A stretch of DNA of 32,441 nt, from assembly GCA_938004115.1 (NCBI GenBank), contig CALKWS010000271.1:1-32441 (forward strand), given 5' to 3'. The DNA is from an uncultured Ruaniaceae bacterium. Lineage in GTDB: Bacteria > Actinomycetota > Actinomycetes > Actinomycetales > Beutenbergiaceae. Made by a program: the position numbers and the translations under genes. Shown piece by piece: positions 14,951-21,602 of the stretch. How positions within the stretch are numbered: the stretch's first letter is position 1; every line of letters starts with the position of its first letter. The notes beneath the pieces were generated by a model. That model did not search any database, was not told where the DNA came from, and was given only the letters and a program-made list of their open reading frames with translations.

Positions 14951-15505
14951 GTGACCACCGAGGACCCCCTCGCGAACGCAGGAACCGGGCAGGGGCCGCT
15001 GCTGCGGCTGGCCACCATCGGGCCCGCGCACGGCCTGCGAGGTGACGTCCGGTTGCTCGTGCACACCGACGACCCCGCGCGACGGCTGGCCGTGGGCACG
15101 ACGGTGCACACCGACCCCGCCGAGCGCGGACCACTGACCGTGACCGCCCTGCGGGTGCACCGCGGCGCCCACCACGCCCGGTTCGCCGGGCACGAGGACC
15201 GCACCGCCGCCGAAGAATTGCGCGGCGTGGTACTCCTCGGCGAGCCCGTGCCCGAACCGGATGCCTGGTACCCCCACGAACTGCGGGGGCTGAGCGCACA
15301 TAGTCCGGCCGGTGACCACCTCGGCGTGGTGGAGGGGGTGCAGCACCTTCCCGCCCAGGACGTACTCGTCCTGCGCACGCCGGACGGGCAGAGCGTGCTG
15401 GTGCCGTTCGTCACCCAGATCGTTCCGGAGGTGGACCCCGACGCCGGAACGGTCACCATCGACGCCCCTGCCGGGCTCCTGCCGGGAACGGAGCCGGACC
15501 AGTGA
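14951..15505 (+). CDS. rimM: Ribosome maturation factor RimM
   Basis: RimM binds S19 in the head of the maturing 30S subunit and assists 16S rRNA processing. The product has 184 residues, normal for the family. The N-terminal barrel starts at residue 18 with LRLATIGPAHGLRGDVRL, and the C-terminal PRC-barrel half carries WYPHELRGLS, VLVLRTPDG and VPFVTQIVPEVD. The GTG at 14951 was chosen because the in-frame sequence starts there and a -10 element sits six bases upstream. The stop overlaps the trmD GTG (GTGA), so RimM and TrmD are translationally coupled, as in most bacteria. Confidence 0.95.
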   Translation: MTTEDPLANAGTGQGPLLRLATIGPAHGLRGDVRLLVHTDDPARRLAVGTTVHTDPAERGPLTVTALRVHRGAHHARFAGHEDRTAAEELRGVVLLGEPVPEPDAWYPHELRGLSAHSPAGDHLGVVEGVQHLPAQDVLVLRTPDGQSVLVPFVTQIVPEVDPDAGTVTIDAPAGLLPGTEPDQ

Positions 15506-16767
15506 CCGGGCGGATCGATGTGGTCAGCATCTTCCCGCAGTACCTGGCCCCCCTCGACCTGTCGCTGGTGGGCAAGGCCCGGCGCGACGGATTGCTGACC
15601 ATCGAGGTGCACGACCTGCGCGACTGGACCACCGACGCGCACCGCACCGTCGACGACACCCCGTTCGGCGGCGGTGCGGGCATGGTGATGCGCCCGGACG
15701 TATGGGGCCGGGCCCTGGACGACGTGGTCGGCACCGGGGACCATCACGACCGGATCGTGGTGCTGCCCTCCCCGGCCGGCGAGCCGTTGACCCAGTCGGT
15801 CGCCGAGGAACTGGCCCTGCTGGTCTCCGCCGGGGCGCAATTGGTCTTCGCCTGCGGCCGGTACGAAGGTATCGACGCCCGGGTGGCAGAGCACTACCGG
15901 GAGGTGCCCGGGATGAGCGTCCGGGAGATCTCCATCGGCGACTACGTCCTGGGCGGGGGTGAGGTGGCCGCCCTGGTCATCATCGAGGCGGTCGCCCGGC
16001 TCCTGCCCGGCGTGCTCGGCAACCCCGAGTCCCTGGCCGAGGAGTCCCATGGCGCCAGCGGGTTGCTGGAGTACCCGGTGTACACCAAGCCCGCTTACTG
16101 GCGCGGCCTGGAAGTACCGCCGGTGTTGCGCTCGGGCGACCACCGGCAGATCTCCCGCTGGCGGCGCGCGCAGGCGGTGCGCCGTACCGCCGAGCGTCGC
16201 CCGGACCTGATCGACGCCCTGGGTCCGGTGCAGGTGCGGCGCGCCAAGGCGGCCGACGTGGAGGAACTCGCCGCGGTCGCCGCCCGCACCTTTCCGCTGG
16301 CCTGCCCTCCGCACACCCCGCCGGAGGATGTGGAGCGGTTCATCGCCCAGAACCTCAGCGCCCCCCGCTTCCGGGCCTACCTGCGTGCCCGGGAACGCCA
16401 GGTACTGATCGCCACCGTCGGGGACGCCGTCGTCGGGTACACGATGGTGATCGACGCGGAGCCGCAGGACCCCGATGTACGCTCGGCGGTCACCGGGCGC
16501 CCGTGCGCCGAGCTGAGCAAGATCTACGTGCTGCCCGAACACCACCGGCGGGGCGTGGGGGCCGCGCTGCTGCGCGCCGCCATCGACGAGGCCCGCGCCC
16601 GGGACAGGGCATCGATCTGGTTGGGCGTGAACCAACTCAACGAACGCGCCCAACGCTTCTATCACGCCCAGGGCTTCACCCGGGTGGGGACCAAGACGTT
16701 CACCGTCGGGACGGCCACCGAAGCGGACTTCGTGATGGAACTCACCCTGGATCCATCGGAAGGCTGA
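15502..16767 (+). CDS. trmD: tRNA (guanine-37-N1)-methyltransferase fused to a GNAT acetyltransferase
   Basis: The 421-residue product is two enzymes in one uninterrupted frame. Residues 1-240 are a complete TrmD, the SAM-dependent knot-fold methyltransferase that makes m1G37 in tRNA and prevents frameshifting. It has DTPFGGGAGMV, ACGRYEGIDARV and the SIGDYVLGGGE segment with the catalytic aspartate, ending in the usual RRAQAVRRTAERRPDLI. Residues 243-421 form a GNAT N-acetyltransferase with the acetyl-CoA motif HRRGVGAALL (near 348) and WLGVNQLNERAQRFYHAQGF. The latter resembles PaiA, a spermidine/spermine acetyltransferase, by eye. There is no stop or frameshift between them and only a few residues of linker. 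It is coupled to rimM by GTGA. The TrmD role is certain; the acetyl acceptor (polyamine, protein or tRNA-related) is unknown. Confidence 0.95.
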   Translation: MTGRIDVVSIFPQYLAPLDLSLVGKARRDGLLTIEVHDLRDWTTDAHRTVDDTPFGGGAGMVMRPDVWGRALDDVVGTGDHHDRIVVLPSPAGEPLTQSVAEELALLVSAGAQLVFACGRYEGIDARVAEHYREVPGMSVREISIGDYVLGGGEVAALVIIEAVARLLPGVLGNPESLAEESHGASGLLEYPVYTKPAYWRGLEVPPVLRSGDHRQISRWRRAQAVRRTAERRPDLIDALGPVQVRRAKAADVEELAAVAARTFPLACPPHTPPEDVERFIAQNLSAPRFRAYLRARERQVLIATVGDAVVGYTMVIDAEPQDPDVRSAVTGRPCAELSKIYVLPEHHRRGVGAALLRAAIDEARARDRASIWLGVNQLNERAQRFYHAQGFTRVGTKTFTVGTATEADFVMELTLDPSEG

Positions 16768-16791
16768 GCTGGAGGGCGCCGCCGGATGTGG

Positions 16792-16797
16792 CAGAAT
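16792..16797 (+). promoter_or_regulatory. Candidate rplS -10 element
   Basis: CAGAAT in the context TGTGGCAGAATTG resembles the rpsP promoter context CTGGCACAATAAC. It would start a leader of about 135 bases before rplS. No clear -35. Confidence 0.4.
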
Positions 16798-16846
16798 TGC
16801 CCGAGGTCGCCCCGTTCCACGCCTCTGCCGCAGGGGAGTGCGTGCA

Positions 16847-16866
16847 CACCCGCGAGGGTGACCCTC
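16847..16866 (+). promoter_or_regulatory. Overlapping alternative hairpins in the rplS leader
   Basis: CACCC-GCGA-GGGTG (16847-16860) is a perfect stem capped by a GNRA tetraloop. Its right arm is also part of the odd palindrome GAGGGT-G-ACCCTC (16854-16866). The two cannot form together, which could make a switch. CCCTCTCA (16862-16869) is shared with the rpsP leader loop. Confidence 0.4.
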
Positions 16867-16937
16867 TCAGACCATCGCCGGCGGCCCGGCCGCCCGGATC
16901 AGCGCGCGTGACCTGCGGCACGGCGGAAAGGCACACC

Positions 16938-17297
16938 ATGAACATCCTGGACGACGTAGACGCAGCATCGCTGCGCACCGACCTACCCGACTTCCGCCCC
17001 GGAGACAACGTCAAGGTGCACGTGAAGGTCGTGGAGGGCAGCCGTTCGCGGGTCCAGGTGTTCCAGGGCACCGTGATCGCGCGCAACGGAGGCGGTGTGC
17101 GGGAGACGTTCACCGTCCGCAAGGCGAGTTTCGGCGTCGGGGTGGAACGGACCTTCCCGGTGCACTCACCCACGATCGAGCGGATCGAACGCGTCACCCG
17201 CGGTGACGTGCGACGGGCGAAGTTGTACTACTTGCGCGGCCGACAGGGTAAGGCCACTCGCATCCGCGAGAAGCGCGAGACCACGCCGACGAACTGA
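16938..17297 (+). CDS. rplS: 50S ribosomal protein L19
   Basis: L19 sits at the 30S-50S interface of the ribosome. The 119-residue product is full length and shows FRPGDNVKVHVKVVEGSRSRVQVFQG, the family core, then RKASFGVGVERTFPVHSPTIE and the basic end RRAKLYYLRGRQGKATRI. The ATG at 16938 is preceded by GGAAAGG (16925-16931). It lies behind trmD as in most bacteria, but a 170-base gap holding a candidate promoter and hairpins suggests separate transcription. A short hairpin, ACCGGC-GCCG-GCCGGT (17297-17312), begins at the last base of the stop codon and may partly terminate before lepB. Confidence 0.97.
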   Translation: MNILDDVDAASLRTDLPDFRPGDNVKVHVKVVEGSRSRVQVFQGTVIARNGGGVRETFTVRKASFGVGVERTFPVHSPTIERIERVTRGDVRRAKLYYLRGRQGKATRIREKRETTPTN

Positions 17298-17333
17298 CCG
17301 GCGCCGGCCGGTGTTCGGTGGAGGACAGTACCC

Positions 17334-17381
17334 GTGGCCGCTCCGGCGGCGACGGTGACGACGACGGGGAAGCCGGTATGA
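17334..17381 (+). CDS. Possible 15-codon leader peptide ahead of lepB
   Basis: A GTG at 17334, preceded by GGAGGA (17320-17325) at 8-base spacing, opens a 15-codon frame (MAAPAATVTTTGKPV) whose TGA at 17379-17381 overlaps the ATG at 17378 as ATGA. If lepB starts at 17378, this is a classic translational-coupling layout. If lepB starts at 17318 instead, this frame is a shadow inside it. Unrecognised peptide; evidence is positional only. Confidence 0.3.
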   Translation: MAAPAATVTTTGKPV

Positions 17382-18112
17382 CGCCCGAGGGGGCCGCCCC
17401 GGAACGGGACGCCGCCGGGTCCTCACGCAGGCGCAGTTCGCGCCGCCGCGGTCCGGTCGCCGGTTTCCTGCGGGAGACCGCGATCGTGGTCGCGATCGCG
17501 CTGGTGCTGTCCTTCGTGATCAAGACGTTCCTCGCCCAGGCGTTCTACATCCCGAGCGTGTCTATGCAGGACACCCTGGACGTGGGGGACCGGCTGGTGG
17601 TCAACAAACTGGTGCCCACGATCAGCGACATCGATCGCGGTGACGTGGTGGTGTTCGTGGACCCGGGCGGCTGGCTGCGGGACACCCCGGCGCCGGAGCC
17701 GTCCACGGTGCAGCAGATACTGACGTTCATCGGGATCCTGCCCCAGCACGCCAACGAGCACGTCATCAAACGGGTCATCGGGCTGCCCGGGGACCACGTG
17801 GAGTGCTGCGACGAGCAGGGCCGCGTCCTGGTCAACGGTGCGGCGATCGATGAGAGCGCCTACCTCGCCGACGGGGTGGCACCGAGCGAGGACGAGTTCG
17901 ACGTGCAGGTGCCCGCCGAGCACCTGTGGGTGATGGGCGATAACCGGCCGCGGTCAGCGGACTCCCGCTACCACGGGGGAGCCGCCGGGGGAGGGTTCGT
18001 GCCGGAGGACCACGTGACCGGACGCGCCTTCGTGCTGGTGTGGCCGGTGGACCGGTTCGGGTTGCTCTCCCGTGCCGATGACGTCTTCGCTCACGTCCCG
18101 GACCCGACCTGA
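17378..18112 (+). CDS. lepB: Type I signal peptidase
   Basis: LepB removes signal peptides from secreted proteins on the outer face of the membrane. The product has 244 residues from ATG 17378. A Ser/Arg-rich cytoplasmic N-terminus leads into one membrane helix (about 34-56). The catalytic serine is Ser62 in the YIPSVSM motif, and the general-base lysine is Lys131 in VIKRVIGLPGD. The GDNRPRSADSR box closes the S26 fold. There is no second membrane helix at the C-terminus. The start at 17378 has GGGGAAG (17366-17372) upstream; a GTG at 17318 in the same frame would add 20 acidic residues but has no ribosome binding site. Only the start is uncertain. It follows rplS and precedes rnhB, the usual order. 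Confidence 0.95.
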   Translation: MTPEGAAPERDAAGSSRRRSSRRRGPVAGFLRETAIVVAIALVLSFVIKTFLAQAFYIPSVSMQDTLDVGDRLVVNKLVPTISDIDRGDVVVFVDPGGWLRDTPAPEPSTVQQILTFIGILPQHANEHVIKRVIGLPGDHVECCDEQGRVLVNGAAIDESAYLADGVAPSEDEFDVQVPAEHLWVMGDNRPRSADSRYHGGAAGGGFVPEDHVTGRAFVLVWPVDRFGLLSRADDVFAHVPDPT

Positions 18113-18118
18113 GACACT
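18113..18118 (+). promoter_or_regulatory. -10 element for leaderless rnhB
   Basis: GACACT begins at the base after the lepB stop and ends 7 bases before GTG 18126. No ribosome binding site is present. It supports a leaderless rnhB start. Confidence 0.45.
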
Positions 18119-18125
18119 GGTGTCC

Positions 18126-19025
18126 GTGGCCACCAGTGACCGGTTGCGAGAACCTCCCGGCTCCGGCGCTATGCGCGACCGGGCGCGTACCAGGACGCCT
18201 CGACGGAGCACCCGCCCCCCGGGCCGGCGGATGGAGAGGGACCTGCTCGCCTCCGGCCACCGGCTGGTGGCCGGGATGGACGAGGTGGGGCGCGGCGCCC
18301 TCGCCGGACCGGTGAGCGTGGGCGTGGTGGTGGTCGACCAGAGCACCGGCCGCATCCCGGCCGGATTACGTGATTCCAAGTTGCTGCCGGCGCACGTAAG
18401 GCAGCGGTTGTGCGAACCGATCCGGCGCTGGTGCCGGGCCAGCGCCGTGGGTCACGCCGATGCGGCCGAGATCGACGAGGTGGGACTGACGGCTGCCCTG
18501 CGGCTGGCGGGCAAGCGGGCACTGGCCGCGGTGATCGCACAAGGAGTGCACCCCTCGGCGGTGATCCTGGACGGTCATCACGACTGGTTGACCGGGACGG
18601 CCCCCCGCGGGGCCCCTCCCGCGGCTCCGGATCCGGACATCCACGGCGCGTCCCCCGCGCCGGCGGCTGCGTTCGAGCAGGCGGACGCGTTGCTCCCGCT
18701 GACGGACGTGCCGGACGCGGCCCCCACGGGCACCTGGCCCGGTTGGTTCGCCGGGGAAGCGCCGGTGGTGCACACCCGCATCAAGGCCGACCTGCAGTGC
18801 GCGAGCGTTGCCGCCGCCAGCGTCCTGGCCAAGTGTGAACGCGATGAGTTGATGGTGAACCTGCACCAGGAGCATCCCGAGTTCGCCTGGGCGGAGAACA
18901 AGGGCTATGCCGCCCCCGAGCACATGAACGCGCTACGGATGCACGGACCGACCCGGTGGCACCGCCGCAGTTGGGCATTGCCGGGCACCGAAGCCCACGT
19001 GCAGCAAGGCATGATGGACCTGTGA
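18126..19025 (+). CDS. rnhB: Ribonuclease HII with an unusual insertion
   Basis: RNase HII cuts RNA in RNA-DNA hybrids and removes single ribonucleotides from DNA. The 299-residue product has the acidic catalytic set: Asp52-Glu53 in GMDEVGRGALAGP, Asp149 in ILDG and Asp222 in IKADLQCASVAAASVLAK, followed by NKGYAAPEH. Between Asp149 and Asp222 there are 73 residues, far more than the 18 in the E. coli enzyme; the extra roughly 50 are Pro/Ala/Asp-rich and probably a loop. The N-terminal 45 residues before ERDLLASGHRLVAG are basic and may be untranslated if ATG 18231 is used. GTG 18126 is preferred because a -10 lies seven bases upstream. The stop overlaps the next start as GTGA. Confidence 0.93.
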   Translation: MATSDRLREPPGSGAMRDRARTRTPRRSTRPPGRRMERDLLASGHRLVAGMDEVGRGALAGPVSVGVVVVDQSTGRIPAGLRDSKLLPAHVRQRLCEPIRRWCRASAVGHADAAEIDEVGLTAALRLAGKRALAAVIAQGVHPSAVILDGHHDWLTGTAPRGAPPAAPDPDIHGASPAPAAAFEQADALLPLTDVPDAAPTGTWPGWFAGEAPVVHTRIKADLQCASVAAASVLAKCERDELMVNLHQEHPEFAWAENKGYAAPEHMNALRMHGPTRWHRRSWALPGTEAHVQQGMMDL

Positions 19026-19330
19026 GCGCCGACGACCTGGAGAACTACGAGACCGAAGCGGAGTTGTCGCTCTACCGGGAGTACCGCGACGTGGTCGGGT
19101 TGTTCTCCTACGTGGTGGAGACCGAACGACGTTTCTACCTCGCCAACCACGTGGACCTGCAGGTGCACTCCGCAGGCGGTGAGGTCTTCTTCGAATTGAC
19201 CCTCGGGGACGCCTGGGTGTGGGACGTGTACCGCTCCGCCCGGTTCGTCAAATCGGTGCGGGTGGTGACGTTCAAGGACGTCAACGTGGAGGAACTGGCC
19301 AAACCGGACCTGGAGTTGCCCGAGGGCTGA
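19022..19330 (+). CDS. DUF2469 protein (Rv2901c family)
   Basis: This 102-residue acidic protein is the actinobacterial DUF2469 family, usually encoded straight after rnhB. Its opening, SADDLENYETEAELSLYREYRDVVGLFSYVVETERRFYLAN, is the characteristic stretch, ending here with VTFKDVNVEELAKPDLELPEG. It has no membrane segment and no known catalytic motif; the function is not established. The GTG at 19022 overlaps the rnhB stop by GTGA and is read by coupling. The conservation of the rnhB-DUF2469-yraN order suggests a nucleic-acid-related role, as inference. Confidence 0.92.
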   Translation: MSADDLENYETEAELSLYREYRDVVGLFSYVVETERRFYLANHVDLQVHSAGGEVFFELTLGDAWVWDVYRSARFVKSVRVVTFKDVNVEELAKPDLELPEG

Positions 19331-19419
19331 GTCCACAAGCAGACCCTCGCTCCACAGCCATCGCCGCAGGGCCGGTGCCGAGGGCGGGCCGGCCGGCACA
19401 CTCGGCGCAGGAGGTGACG

Positions 19420-19776
19420 GTGGCCGAGAACCAGCGCGTCGGGGCGCGGGGCGAACACATCGCTGCCGGTTGGCTCCGCAACCACGGCATGCAGGTCCTC
19501 GCCACCAACTGGCGGTGCCGGGATGGCGAGATCGACATCGTCGCCCAGGACGGGTCGACGCTTGTCATCGTGGAGGTCAAGACCCGTACCTCCAGCAGGT
19601 TCGGAACGCCCGCGGAGGCCGTGGCCGGGGCGAAACTACGGCGACTGCGCCGCCTCGCGGCCCACTACCTGGCGCGCTGCCCGCAATACTTCCCCGCAGT
19701 GCGCATCGACGTGGTGGCGGTGCTGCTGCAGCCGGGTCGTGACGCGCTCGTGCAGCACCTGCGCTCGGTCACCTGA
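19420..19776 (+). CDS. yraN: YraN/UPF0102 nuclease-fold protein
   Basis: This 118-residue protein belongs to the YraN (UPF0102) family, which adopts the PD-(D/E)xK endonuclease fold. The core is visible: GARGEHIAAGWLRNHG, then NWRCRDGEIDIVAQDG and LVIVEVKTRTSSRFGTP, giving the conserved E-D-EVK set. The true substrate in the cell is unknown; it commonly neighbours comM and dprA. The GTG at 19420 has AGGAGG (19409-19414) at 5-base spacing, better than the GTG at 19414 inside that motif. It lies 89 bases after the DUF2469 stop and is followed by short tandem repeats. Confidence 0.94.
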   Translation: MAENQRVGARGEHIAAGWLRNHGMQVLATNWRCRDGEIDIVAQDGSTLVIVEVKTRTSSRFGTPAEAVAGAKLRRLRRLAAHYLARCPQYFPAVRIDVVAVLLQPGRDALVQHLRSVT

Positions 19777-19862
19777 CACCCGCGCGCCGGCTGCGACCAC
19801 CCGCGCGCCGGCTGCGACCACGCGCGCGTGCGGCTGGGATCACCTGCGTCCCGGCTTGCGAC
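19777..19862. repeat. Four tandem copies of a 21-22 bp repeat
   Basis: Directly after the yraN stop, CACCCGCGCGCCGGCTGCGAC occurs twice without change (19777-19797, 19798-19818), then twice in diverged 22-bp form (19819-19840, 19841-19862). It occupies one third of the 260-base gap before comM. Nothing else recognisable lies between 19863 and 20036. Confidence 0.75.
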
Positions 19863-20036
19863 CATGACGATGGGCCCCGATCCACAGCGGACGGCCGGGG
19901 CGCCGCCCGTCCACAACCCAGGGCCGCCCGCTGCCGCGCCGCCCGGCCCGCTTGGCAGGCTGCGGCACGGAGGTGGTCACATGGCAATCCGGCAACCAGT
20001 CCGGCCCCGGAGCGCGGCGCTCGGCCAGACGCCGTC

Positions 20037-21602
20037 ATGAATGGCCTGGGCAGGACCTGGGCGGTGGCCCTGGTCGGGATGCGCGGCGTGCTGGTGGAGG
20101 TGCAGGCCGACGCCGGATCCGGTATCCCCGACGCGACGATCGTGGGCTCGGTGAACACCGCGATGAAGGAGGCCAAGCACCGGGTGAAGGTCGCGCTGAA
20201 GCACTCCGGACTGAGGTGGCCGGAGAAGAAGGTGGTGGTCAACCTGGCGCCGGCCGATGTGCCCAAGCGAGGCTCGGTCTATGACCTGGCCCTGGCCACG
20301 TCGATCCTGTGCGCGGACGGTCAGATCCGCTCTTCGCGGGTGGAGCAGACCGTGCACCTGGGAGAACTCAGCCTGGACGGGCGCGTGCAACCTGCCCGCG
20401 GGGTGCTGCCGGCGGTGCACGCGGCGGTCCGGGCCGGTTATCCCGACGTCGTGGTACCGCGGATGAACGCCGCTGAGGCAGGCCTGGTGCACGGGGCCCG
20501 GGTCACCGGCGTGGACCACCTGATGGACGTCGCCGAGCACTACGGCGTGCCCATCGACCAGGAGGTGCGGGACCGGATCCGGAGCCGGTTCCCACCCAGT
20601 GCCCCACAGTCCGAGGCAACCGACGGCCGGACCCAGGACGTTCCCGACCTTCGGGACGTCCTGGCCCAGCACCAGGCACGGCACGCCCTGGAGGTCGCTG
20701 CCGCCGGCGGGTACCACCTGTTGATGGAGGGGCCGCCGGGCACGGGCAAGACCATGCTGGCGTCCCGCCTTCCCGGCCTGCTACCGGACCTGGACGATGC
20801 CGATGCGCTGGAGGTGACCTCGGTGCACTCACTGTGCGGGACCTTCCAGGCCTCGGGCGGGCTGATCCGCCGGCCACCCTTCGAAAGCCCGCACCACACC
20901 GCCTCGGCACCGGCGATCGTCGGCGGCGGAAGCGGCATGCCCCGCCCCGGGGCCATCTCCCGCGCCCACTGCGGCGTGCTGTTCCTGGACGAGGCCCCGG
21001 AGTTCTCCAGCCGCGTCCTCGAGGTCCTGCGCCAACCCCTCGAAGCGGGACGCGTGGTGCTGGACCGCTCCGGTGCCCACACCTGGTACCCGGCCCGGAT
21101 CCAACTGGTCCTGGCGGCCAATCCGTGCCCGTGCGGGTTCGCCGGGGATCCACAGTCGCGGTGCTCCTGCACGCCCCACATGCTCCGGCGTTACCGCGGC
21201 CGGCTCTCGGGACCGGTGCTGGACCGGGTGGACATCCAGATCAGGGTGGAACCGCTGTCCCGGGCGGAGCTGGCGCTGGCCTCTGCGCCGGAACCGACCG
21301 CGGCAGTGCGGGCGCGGGTGCACCAAGCGCGGGACCGGATGCGCCACCGCCTCACCGGCACCCGGTGGGACAGTTACGCCAAGGCGCCCGGCAGTTGGGT
21401 CCGCGAGCGGACGGCCGCCGCCGGCGCTCACCTCACCCGGGACCTGGAACGGGCCCGGGACCGGCGTCAGATCACCATGCGCGGATTCGATCGGATCCTG
21501 CGGTTGGCCTGGACGCTGACCGACCTGGCTGACCGTGACCGCATCACCGCCGACGACATCGCCGCGGCCTTCACCCTGCGGCTGAGGGAAGCCCATGACT
21601 GA
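20037..21602 (+). CDS. comM: YifB/ComM family Mg-chelatase-like AAA+ ATPase
   Basis: ComM is a hexameric AAA+ helicase that promotes branch migration during natural transformation; the family resembles the magnesium chelatase subunit ChlI. The product has 521 residues. An N-terminal S5-like domain (1-170) opens with VGMRGVLVEVQADAGSGIPDATIVG. The ATPase domain carries GPPGTGKT near 236-243 and Walker B LFLDEAPEF. The zinc-ribbon-like CPCGFAGDPQSRCSC segment follows, then VDIQIRV and the C-terminal helical lid. The start is ATG 20037 with no ribosome binding site. It overlaps dprA by 8 bases (ATGACTGA), so both are made together. Many non-transformable actinobacteria also keep both genes, so their presence does not prove competence. 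Confidence 0.95.
   Translation: MNGLGRTWAVALVGMRGVLVEVQADAGSGIPDATIVGSVNTAMKEAKHRVKVALKHSGLRWPEKKVVVNLAPADVPKRGSVYDLALATSILCADGQIRSSRVEQTVHLGELSLDGRVQPARGVLPAVHAAVRAGYPDVVVPRMNAAEAGLVHGARVTGVDHLMDVAEHYGVPIDQEVRDRIRSRFPPSAPQSEATDGRTQDVPDLRDVLAQHQARHALEVAAAGGYHLLMEGPPGTGKTMLASRLPGLLPDLDDADALEVTSVHSLCGTFQASGGLIRRPPFESPHHTASAPAIVGGGSGMPRPGAISRAHCGVLFLDEAPEFSSRVLEVLRQPLEAGRVVLDRSGAHTWYPARIQLVLAANPCPCGFAGDPQSRCSCTPHMLRRYRGRLSGPVLDRVDIQIRVEPLSRAELALASAPEPTAAVRARVHQARDRMRHRLTGTRWDSYAKAPGSWVRERTAAAGAHLTRDLERARDRRQITMRGFDRILRLAWTLTDLADRDRITADDIAAAFTLRLREAHD

Noticed and set aside
14410..16665. 2.2-kb minus-strand frame opposite rimM and trmD
   Set aside because: It is a compositional shadow: trmD, rimM and the KH gene are certain on the plus strand and the antisense product shows no domain.
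19331..19925. Several TCCACA-containing words that might be DnaA boxes
   Set aside because: None matches TTATCCACA well, spacing is irregular, and no dnaA, dnaN or AT-rich region is near.
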